Below are positions 1 to 5,131 of a stretch of 5,531 bases of DNA, one piece after another. The position numbers and the translations under genes are program-made. Position 1 is the stretch's first letter, and every line of letters starts with the position of its first letter. Source of the stretch: Limnoraphis robusta CS-951 (GTDB taxonomy: Bacteria > Cyanobacteriota > Cyanobacteriia > Cyanobacteriales > Microcoleaceae); assembly GCF_000972705.2 (NCBI RefSeq), contig NZ_LATL02000166.1:1-5531 (forward strand). The letters run 5' to 3'. The notes beneath the pieces are model-generated. The model saw nothing but the letters and a program-made list of their open reading frames with translations, did not search any database and was not told the origin of the DNA.

Positions 1-17
1 CAGGAGACAGGAGACAG
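1..17. repeat. Heptamer tandem repeat, cut by the window edge
   Basis: The first 17 bases are 2.4 perfect copies of the heptamer CAGGAGA; the periodicity breaks at base 18. The array probably continues to the left of the window. Short heptamer tandem arrays (STRR-type repeats) are common between genes in filamentous cyanobacteria, which fits this position beyond the 3' end of pyruvate kinase. Copy number and function cannot be judged from the visible part. Confidence 0.55.
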
Positions 18-111
18 AATTGAAACCTTTATCATAAAAGGATTTGACAGAAAAACAGTGTCCTAATCAAAGGCTTCGACTGCTATATCAGAGGATATTT
101 AAGAATATTTG

Positions 112-146
112 AGCGGAAGAACTTCAACTGGAGCAATTCTCCCGCT
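112..146 (-). terminator. Weak hairpin downstream of pyruvate kinase, possible terminator
   Basis: AGCGG at 112-116 pairs with CCGCT at 142-146, and after one A/C mismatch AGAA at 118-121 pairs with TTCT at 137-140, leaving a 15-base loop. On the minus strand the stem starts 10 bases after the kinase stop codon. There is no proper run of T after it, so it is at best a non-canonical terminator or a 3'-end-stabilising stem. The rest of 1-156 shows no gene. Confidence 0.25.
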
Positions 147-156
147 ACCTTAAATT

Positions 157-1581
157 TTAGCTTTCAATCCGATGAATTTTCAGGAAATTCGTTCCTCGCG
201 GATGCTTAGTCGGAATTCCTGCAACAACGAGAATTTGATCGCCTGTACTGACTAACTGACGTTCTAACAGCAAGCTCTCGGCTTGATCGATTAATCCTTC
301 AAAAGAACCCACTTCATGGGCGAGTAAAATCGGTCTTACACCCCAAACTAGATTTAAACGATGGTAGGTTTTGGAATCAGGTGTAAACGCGACAACAGGG
401 GCTTTGGGTCGTTCGGCGGCGGCGAGTTCAGCCGTATAGCCTGTGCTGGTATAAGCAACAATACATTTCAACGGCAGAATTTTATCAATCGTATTTAAGG
501 CTTCACTCAACGCATGGGTTTCGTCGGACTCGGCGGGAGGATAGTTAATAAATTTCAATTCCGGTTCGACATCAGAAGCAATTTTAGAAAGCATGGCCAC
601 TGCTTTAACCGGAAAATGACCAACGGCGGACTCTCCCGACAACATCACCGCATCCGTACCGTCAATAATCGCATTAGCGACATCAGACGCTTCTGCACGA
701 GTCGGACGGGGATTATTAATCATGCTTTCTAGCATTTGGGTTGCAGTAATCACCGGAATTCCTTTTTGGTTGCAGAGTCTAATAATCTGTTTTTGCAACA
801 ACGGGACTCTTTCGGGACTCATTTCTACGCCCAAATCACCTCGGGCTACCATCAAACCGTCACATTCATTGATAATCGCTTCTAGGTTCGCAATAGCTTG
901 GGGCTTCTCAATTTTTGCCATCACGGGAATATTCCCCGCACCCCGTTGAGCGAGAAATTCTTTGAGATTGCGGACATCTTCGGCCCGACGGACAAAACTC
1001 AGAGACACCCAATCGATTCCTTGAGATAAACCAAATTCTAAATCCTGCATATCCTTTTCCGTCATCGAAGGCAGTTGCAAGATTAAACTGGGCAAATTAA
1101 CGCCTTTGCGACTTTTGAGAAAGCCTCCTTCAATCACTTTACATTTAACGGCATTTCCCGATATTGCCTCAATTCTTAATTCTAATAATCCATCATCAAG
1201 CAAAATTTGCGCTCCGGGTTCTGCTTCTTCTGCTAAATAGGGATAATCAATCGAAACAGTATGAGGTTGATTGTCATATTCCTCGACAGGAACTAAAGTG
1301 AGGTATTCACCTGTTATGAGTTCAATTGCATCATCGGGTAACTGACCGACTCGAATTTTCGGCCCTTGCAAATCTTGCAACAATGTTATGGGCATATCCA
1401 AGTCTTGAGAAACTTGTCGTAACATTTTAATTGTCTCTGCATGGTCTTCATAGCTGCCATGAGAAAAATTTAATCGGGCGACGCTCATTCCTGCACAAGC
1501 CATTTGTTTGAGGATATTGGGATCTCGACTAGCGGGGCCAATCGTTGCGACAATTTTGGTTCGGTGGGTGAGTAGTTTCAT
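157..1581 (-). CDS. pyk: Pyruvate kinase, short form (474 aa)
   Basis: Cytoplasmic enzyme that transfers phosphate from phosphoenolpyruvate to ADP, giving pyruvate and ATP, the last step of glycolysis. Seen directly: the N-terminal [13 protein letters not shown] block, ARLNFSHG (residues 35-42) with the conserved Arg36, Asn38, Ser40 and His41, the catalytic Lys223 in AKIEKP, the metal and phosphate site ARGDLGVE (246-253), TATQMLES (279-286) and [15 protein letters not shown] (290-304). The C-terminal allosteric domain is present (about 350-474), but the extra C-terminal PEP-utiliser domain of longer (about 590 aa) cyanobacterial kinases is absent, so this matches the short isozyme. The position equivalent to Glu117 of the rabbit enzyme is Lys75, with Leu71, Gln72 and Val78 around it, the residue set of K+-independent kinases. 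The start is the family's usual MKLLTHRTK; only a poor ribosome binding site precedes it. It lies 121 bases behind ldh on the same strand, and no convincing terminator or complete promoter is seen between them, so cotranscription is likely. A small TCTCC/GGAGA hairpin sits in that gap at 1621-1636. Confidence 0.97.
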   Translation of the reverse strand: MKLLTHRTKIVATIGPASRDPNILKQMACAGMSVARLNFSHGSYEDHAETIKMLRQVSQDLDMPITLLQDLQGPKIRVGQLPDDAIELITGEYLTLVPVEEYDNQPHTVSIDYPYLAEEAEPGAQILLDDGLLELRIEAISGNAVKCKVIEGGFLKSRKGVNLPSLILQLPSMTEKDMQDLEFGLSQGIDWVSLSFVRRAEDVRNLKEFLAQRGAGNIPVMAKIEKPQAIANLEAIINECDGLMVARGDLGVEMSPERVPLLQKQIIRLCNQKGIPVITATQMLESMINNPRPTRAEASDVANAIIDGTDAVMLSGESAVGHFPVKAVAMLSKIASDVEPELKFINYPPAESDETHALSEALNTIDKILPLKCIVAYTSTGYTAELAAAERPKAPVVAFTPDSKTYHRLNLVWGVRPILLAHEVGSFEGLIDQAESLLLERQLVSTGDQILVVAGIPTKHPRGTNFLKIHRIES

Positions 1582-1702
1582 AGCTTTTAATCTGTTAGCA
1601 GTTAAAGGTTGATTGAAAGTTCTCCATTCAGGGAGACTCGATCTTTATTTTCAGTAGCTCAAGAACAAGATCAGCCGTTTTTAGGTGTCAAATTGTTAAT
1701 TT

Positions 1703-2704
1703 TTAGAGATCCAGTTGGTCGATATACTCTCGCAAAGTTTGAGCCGATTTATGTAGGAGTTTTTCTTCGTTTTCCGCGAGGGATAAATTCATCACTTTCA
1801 TCACGCCTCCCCGATTGATAATTGAAGGTAAACTGATACAAAGATCTTCGGATAAGCCGTACATTTTATCAACTCTTGTACTAACGGTAAAAATCCGATT
1901 TTGATTGCGAAGAATCGCTTTGACAATTTCCGTCACCGCTAAACCAATCGCATAGGACGTGTATCCTTTGCGTTTGATAATCTCATAAGCGGCATTTTTC
2001 ACTTGTTTGAAAATATCATTTAACTCTTCTAAATCACAGGCTGGACTGCCACTCCAGTCGCCATCACAGATTTTCATTCCGGCAACATTTGCTGTACTCC
2101 AAACGGGAACTTCACTATCACCATGTTCCCCGACAATATAAGCATGAACGCTGCGAGGATCAATATCTAATCGGTTCGCGAGTAAAGCCCGAAAACGAGC
2201 GGTATCGAGTACCGTTCCTGAACCCAATACTCGGGAACTGGGAAAACCAGAAAGCTTCAAACTCACATAGGTCATAATGTCAACGGGGTTGGCGACAATC
2301 AGTAAAATAGCATTGGGACAATATTTCACCACATCCCCAATTAAACCCCTAAAAATTTTCACGTTACGATGCAATAAATCTAGACGAGTTTCGCCTTCTC
2401 TTTGACTGGCTCCTGCTGTTATAATCACGATATCTGCATCCTGTCCGACATCAGCAACGCTTCCCGCGTGAACACGAGTTGGGGAAATAAAAGGAATGCC
2501 ATGAAGTAAATCCATGACTTCTCCTTCAACTTTTTCGGTTGCAATATCTTGTAGGATAAGTTCATCAAAACAGTCTTGAATTAGCATAGAATAGGCACAA
2601 GCCATCCCAACTTGACCTGCACCAATGATTACACCCTTGCGAGGTTTAATTGTATTTTCTAAGTTTTCAGCATCAGGATGTAGATTAAACAATCCTTCAA
2701 ACAT
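1703..2704 (-). CDS. ldh: L-lactate dehydrogenase (333 aa)
   Basis: Cytoplasmic NAD-dependent enzyme interconverting pyruvate and L-lactate; in fermentation it regenerates NAD+. Seen directly: Rossmann motif GAGQVG (28-33), Asp53 at the end of the second strand, which favours NADH over NADPH, and the substrate loop [14 protein letters not shown] (97-110). Gln101 there is the residue that marks lactate rather than malate dehydrogenases, followed by Arg102 and Arg107. Also present are VANPVD (137-142), Asp167 and Arg170 in [10 protein letters not shown], the catalytic His194 in VGEHGDSE (191-198), and Thr249 near the substrate pocket. Arg172 and His187 correspond to the fructose-1,6-bisphosphate ligands of allosteric bacterial LDHs, so activation by that sugar phosphate is plausible. 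An N-terminal extension of about 20 residues precedes the Rossmann fold. The start is supported by GGAGG ending 4 bases before the ATG. Pyruvate kinase follows on the same strand, so the pair makes and consumes pyruvate. Malate dehydrogenase is the main alternative and is disfavoured by Gln101. Confidence 0.95.
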   Translation of the reverse strand: MFEGLFNLHPDAENLENTIKPRKGVIIGAGQVGMACAYSMLIQDCFDELILQDIATEKVEGEVMDLLHGIPFISPTRVHAGSVADVGQDADIVIITAGASQREGETRLDLLHRNVKIFRGLIGDVVKYCPNAILLIVANPVDIMTYVSLKLSGFPSSRVLGSGTVLDTARFRALLANRLDIDPRSVHAYIVGEHGDSEVPVWSTANVAGMKICDGDWSGSPACDLEELNDIFKQVKNAAYEIIKRKGYTSYAIGLAVTEIVKAILRNQNRIFTVSTRVDKMYGLSEDLCISLPSIINRGGVMKVMNLSLAENEEKLLHKSAQTLREYIDQLDL

Positions 2705-2708
2705 AAAT

Positions 2709-2713
2709 CCTCC
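2709..2713 (-). promoter_or_regulatory. Ribosome binding site of ldh
   Basis: GGAGG on the minus strand (TGGAGG if 2714 is counted), four bases before the ldh ATG. It fixes the start codon and is the only clear Shine-Dalgarno sequence among the genes here; pyk, the lyase, the acetyltransferase and the AbrB-family gene all have weak or no such sequence. Confidence 0.7.
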
Positions 2714-2754
2714 AGTCAGTGTATGATTTTTTGAGTAAATTCAATTAGAATAAA

Positions 2755-2776
2755 AATTGTACGCGATGATACAATT
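2755..2776. promoter_or_regulatory. 22-bp palindrome with an NtcA-type GTA-N8-TAC core
   Basis: AATTGTA (2755-2761), eight bases, then TACAATT (2770-2776): seven perfect base pairs on each side. The core GTA-N8-TAC is the consensus site of NtcA, the nitrogen-control regulator of cyanobacteria. It lies about 50-70 bases upstream of the ldh start codon, just downstream of a candidate TATAAT on the same strand, which would suit repression. No good -10 box lies about 22 bases downstream of it towards ldh, so the classical NtcA-activated arrangement is not evident. Binding by NtcA is inferred; a different dimeric regulator is possible. Confidence 0.45.
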
Positions 2777-2787
2777 GACTGGCTTTG

Positions 2788-2815
2788 ATTATACAACTGC
2801 CTTTGTCCCTTCTAA
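2788..2815 (-). promoter_or_regulatory. Candidate ldh promoter
   Basis: On the minus strand TATAAT (2788-2793, a perfect -10) is preceded after 16 bases by TTAGAA (2810-2815), a poor -35 matching TTGACA at three of six positions. Transcription would begin near 2780, leaving a leader of about 75 bases before ldh that includes the GTA-N8-TAC palindrome. The weak -35 could mean that an activator is needed, or that the true start is elsewhere. The repeat element at 2827-2946 ends only 11 bases upstream of the -35. Confidence 0.4.
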
Positions 2816-2826
2816 CTGAATTACAC

Positions 2827-2946
2827 CTCAGATCTTGCACCAGCCTCAGAAACCGGGTTTCTGGCAATTCCCCTTAGCTGAAAACCTATATTTTTCCTTG
2901 AGAAACCCGGTTTCTCAGATCTGTTGAGAATGGTGCAAGATCTCAG
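2827..2946. mobile_element. MITE-like palindromic element, about 118-120 bp
   Basis: AGATCTTGCACCA at 2830-2842 is perfectly inverted at 2931-2943; extended to 16 bases (2827-2842 and 2931-2946) the ends match at 15 positions. TTACACCT occurs directly outside at 2821-2828 and again at 2947-2954, as expected for a target duplication of 6-8 bp, depending on where the element is taken to begin (2827 or 2829). Inside lie two 15-base palindromic arms (see next entry). There is no coding capacity, so any movement would depend on a transposase elsewhere. It sits between the acetyltransferase and ldh, just upstream of the ldh promoter region. The repeats are seen directly; mobility and family are inferred. 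A non-mobile dispersed repeat is the alternative. Confidence 0.6.
2847..2917. repeat. Paired internal palindromes of the MITE-like element
   Basis: AGAAACCGGGTTTCT at 2848-2862 is the exact reverse complement of AGAAACCCGGTTTCT at 2901-2915, with 38 bases between. Each copy is also an odd palindrome by itself: 2847-2863 around the centre base 2855 with 8-base arms, and 2899-2917 with 9-base arms. Transcribed, the region can form either two small local hairpins or one long stem that is continued by the outer inverted repeats. Confidence 0.7.
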
Positions 2947-2956
2947 TTACACCTGA

Positions 2957-3175
2957 TTTTACCACTATCTTTTCGAGTCACACTGCAATGATTGAATAGA
3001 TAATCTCCTCTTAACCCTCATTCTCAATGTTCTTAACCTATCAGCTAGCGGAGGTTCAACACAAATCAATGATTGATCGACTTTTTGAGATTCTATAGGA
3101 AGGCTGCTATCCTAAGAATTAATGCTTCACCTCTATAAAAAGATAGATGTTTATCAAGATGAGCATTTTTAAATT
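2957..3175. other. Non-coding stretch between the repeat element and the acetyltransferase
   Basis: This is the right half of the 471-base gap upstream of ldh. I see no credible gene on either strand. One hairpin stands out at 3091-3118: TTCT-A-TAGGA pairs with TCCTA-AGAA around a 9-base loop, with one bulged A. It lies 58 bases downstream of the acetyltransferase stop and could mark the 3' end of that transcript, but it lacks a T run on the minus strand. Confidence 0.4.
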
Positions 3176-3949
3176 TTAGGAAAATAGATGTTTGAAGGAA
3201 AGATCTAGGTTAATCCCAAAATAATCTTGTAAAATTTTATGATACTCTGCTTCTGTGTCAATGATATGTTCTTGTCGTTGACCATTTTGAGTGATAATTA
3301 ATCGGTTATCGCTCAATGTAACTCGACCTTCTAGCGTTGGTTTTGTACAGATACGACGCTGAGTAAAAATTGATTGAGGAGAGGTTTGATTATATTCACA
3401 AGTGGTTTGAAAATCGGTTAAGTTTCTCGGGGTTAATGTAAAACAATATTTAGGTTGATAATTTCCTTCTTTTTTATGATAGAATATCCAATTATTCTGA
3501 TTATTAATAAGCTGATAAGTTTCTCCGTTTTGGATTTGTTCAGTTGAACTTTCAAACTTCAACGGATAAAGAAAAGAGTCTCCAAAACCCACATCGGCTA
3601 ACCAAAAATCCCTGTCTTGTACCCGTAGAGTTAAATGACCAAATTCTCGCCCAAAATCACCCTCTTCTCGCGCAACTTGAGCGGAAAGGAGAGTCACCTT
3701 AAACCCAAGTTGTTGGAGTAGCCAGGAAAATAAAGAGTTGAGTTCATAACAAAATCCGCCTCGATGTTGTTGAACTATTTTATGGTATAACGCTTCTAAA
3801 TTCAGATTGATAGGTTGGTTGAGATGAATACTGAAATTTTCAAAGGGAACAGTCAGTAAATGACAGTAATGCAGTTGATGAAGCGTCTCAATATTAGGTT
3901 CAAGAGAACCTTGATAGTGAATGCGGTTCAGGTATTCTGTAACATCCAT
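3176..3949 (-). CDS. nat: Arylamine N-acetyltransferase (257 aa)
   Basis: Cytoplasmic enzyme of the NAT family (cysteine-protease-like fold), which moves an acyl group, usually from acetyl-CoA, to arylamines, hydrazines or related amines through a thioester on cysteine. Seen directly, numbered from the chosen start: the opening MDVTEYLNRIHYQGSLEP typical of the family, VPFEN (34-38), RGGFCYEL (63-70) with the nucleophile Cys67, His105 in FGHLTL, and Asp119 in ADVGFG, giving the full Cys-His-Asp triad; an SPQSIF stretch near 190-195 fits the second domain. Length is normal for bacterial members. An earlier in-frame ATG at 4021 exists, but it would overlap the lyase gene by 71 bases and add 24 residues unlike the family, so the start at 3949 is preferred. 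The lyase stop lies one base upstream and no good ribosome binding site is visible, pointing to translational coupling. The gene is more AT-rich in its middle than pyk. The natural acceptor is unknown; some relatives act in secondary metabolism. Confidence 0.92.
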   Translation of the reverse strand: MDVTEYLNRIHYQGSLEPNIETLHQLHYCHLLTVPFENFSIHLNQPINLNLEALYHKIVQQHRGGFCYELNSLFSWLLQQLGFKVTLLSAQVAREEGDFGREFGHLTLRVQDRDFWLADVGFGDSFLYPLKFESSTEQIQNGETYQLINNQNNWIFYHKKEGNYQPKYCFTLTPRNLTDFQTTCEYNQTSPQSIFTQRRICTKPTLEGRVTLSDNRLIITQNGQRQEHIIDTEAEYHKILQDYFGINLDLSFKHLFS

Positions 3950-3950
3950 A

Positions 3951-4838
3951 TTAAACCGAGTCTTGTTTATCGATTTGATTATAAAATTGCTGTTCAATTT
4001 GACGATATTTCGGGACATCAATCAGTTTCTCAAACTGCTGAAAACTGACCAAATTTTCGACATTGGCTGTTGTTCCAGTTTCCTTCAAGTGACGCAAACA
4101 GTCCGTCATGGCTTTAGTTACCGTAAACAAACCCGTTAACGGAAAAAACACGATTTTAAACCCCATCTGTTGCAATTCCTGGGCGGATAACTGAGGTGTT
4201 TTTCCTCCTTCAATGATATTCGCCACTAAGGGAATATTAGGTAAAGCTTCAGCAATTTTAACCAATTCATCCTGAGACTGTGGTGCTTCAATAAAAATCA
4301 CATCAGCCCCCGCTTCAAAATAAGCTAAACCTCGGTTAATTGCTTCTTCTAAACCCAAGGGAGCGCGAGCATCTGTCCGTCCAATTATTACTAAACCGCT
4401 ATCCCCTCTCGCCTCAACCGCCGCTTGAATTTTAGACACTTGTTCCGAGGTAGAAATGACTCGTTTTCCCTCGAAATGACCACATTTTTTCGGCCATTCT
4501 TGGTCTTCTAAAAGAATTCCAGAAACCCCTAAATTTACGGCTTCTTTCACGGTACGGATGACATTTAAAACATTACCATAACCTGTATCTAAGTCAGCAA
4601 TTAACGGAATGTTAACAGACTGAGTAATTCTGCCAATACTGTAGAACATTTCAGTCGCGGTGAGAAAACCATAGTCCGGTAAACCCAGTGTTGATGCAGC
4701 AATACCAAACCCACTGGTAGCGACGACTTCAAAGCCAAGCTGTTCAGCAATTTTAGCACTCAAACAATCATAAACACCCGGAATCACCACAATTTCCGTT
4801 TGTTCTAGTCGTGTTCTCAGTTGATTTCTAGAAGACAT
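3951..4838 (-). CDS. Isocitrate lyase/PEP mutase superfamily C-C bond lyase (295 aa)
   Basis: Predicted cytoplasmic Mg2+-dependent lyase that cleaves a 2-hydroxy dicarboxylic acid. Seen directly: a single (beta/alpha)8-type chain with TSGFG (41-45), the metal-binding ADLDTGYGN (81-89) with Asp82 and Asp84, EDQEWPKKCGH (111-121) carrying the catalytic Cys119 in the KKCGH signature, GRTDAR (153-158), Glu184 in FIEAP and Asn207 in ANIIEGGKTP. KKCGH marks lyases of the family and is absent from true PEP mutases, so the common label carboxyvinyl-carboxyphosphonate phosphorylmutase is probably wrong. The EDQxWPKKCGH, RTDARAP-GLEE and IEGGKTP blocks resemble, from memory, plant petal death protein and 2,3-dimethylmalate lyase more than methylisocitrate lyase PrpB, whose loop reads differently. 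No methylcitrate synthase or dehydratase gene is nearby. The ATG at 4838 gives a normal family length; the ribosome binding site is poor. It is the first gene of a probable two-gene unit with nat. The exact substrate is not determined. Confidence 0.85.
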   Translation of the reverse strand: MSSRNQLRTRLEQTEIVVIPGVYDCLSAKIAEQLGFEVVATSGFGIAASTLGLPDYGFLTATEMFYSIGRITQSVNIPLIADLDTGYGNVLNVIRTVKEAVNLGVSGILLEDQEWPKKCGHFEGKRVISTSEQVSKIQAAVEARGDSGLVIIGRTDARAPLGLEEAINRGLAYFEAGADVIFIEAPQSQDELVKIAEALPNIPLVANIIEGGKTPQLSAQELQQMGFKIVFFPLTGLFTVTKAMTDCLRHLKETGTTANVENLVSFQQFEKLIDVPKYRQIEQQFYNQIDKQDSV

Positions 4839-5131
4839 AGGGGAATGTTAAATCTCTATAATTTAGGATACACTGATCTCTGTCGCTGAAGATCGTATAT
4901 TTTAGAGTCACTTTTTTAGATAAGATAGAGAGATGATAGATTGATAGGGATGATCGCTGTGGATGGCTAGCAACCCTGGGAAATCTTCAAATATCGATGA
5001 CTCATCTAAATTTAGAGAGAGTCTCGGATATTGAGCAAGTTTTTTCAACAATCAACTCAGATTTCTAGATTTGTATCAAAATCAAAGCCGTAAGTTTTTG
5101 TGCTGAGAGTATATATCCTCTGTCGTTAGTT
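4839..5131. other. Divergent spacer between the lyase and the AbrB-family gene
   Basis: Nearly 300 bases between two divergent starts, so it should hold promoters for both, but none is clear. A perfect TATAAT on the plus strand at 4857-4862 has no -35 at the proper distance. Four GATA tetramers fall in 28 bases at 4919-4946 within a purine-rich stretch. A 23-codon open frame at 4963-5034 has no ribosome binding site. No convincing terminator, RNA gene or inverted repeat was seen. Confidence 0.4.

Noticed and set aside
44..49. TTGACA on the plus strand as a -35 box
   Set aside because: No acceptable -10 lies 16-18 bases downstream, and no plus-strand gene follows.
514..949. Two plus-strand open frames of 72 and 75 codons inside pyruvate kinase
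   Set aside because: They lie antisense to a fully conserved enzyme gene and their translations show no family features.
1686..1691. Minus-strand TTGACA as the -35 of a separate pyk promoter
   Set aside because: The hexamer 17 bases downstream is TTGTTC, too unlike TATAAT to support a promoter.
1609..1818. Plus-strand open frame of 69 codons across the ldh-pyk gap
   Set aside because: It overlaps the ldh 3' end in antisense, lacks a ribosome binding site and has no recognisable domain.
2089..2277. Plus-strand open frame inside ldh
   Set aside because: Antisense shadow of conserved LDH coding sequence.
2739..2761. NtcA-activated ldh promoter starting from the GTA-N8-TAC box
   Set aside because: No TAN3T box was found about 22 bases downstream of the palindrome; TATTCT is too near and TACACT too far.
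2827..2946. CRISPR array or Rho-independent terminator
   Set aside because: There are no repeat-spacer units, and neither strand has a T run directly after the stem; the direct flanking repeats fit an insertion better.
3050..3098. GGAGG followed by ATG and nine codons (MIDRLFEIL) on the plus strand
   Set aside because: Only nine codons, the spacing of 14 bases is too long for a good ribosome binding site, and nothing follows it.
3860..4139. Two plus-strand open frames across the acetyltransferase-lyase junction
   Set aside because: Antisense to two recognisable enzymes and overlapping each other in different frames.
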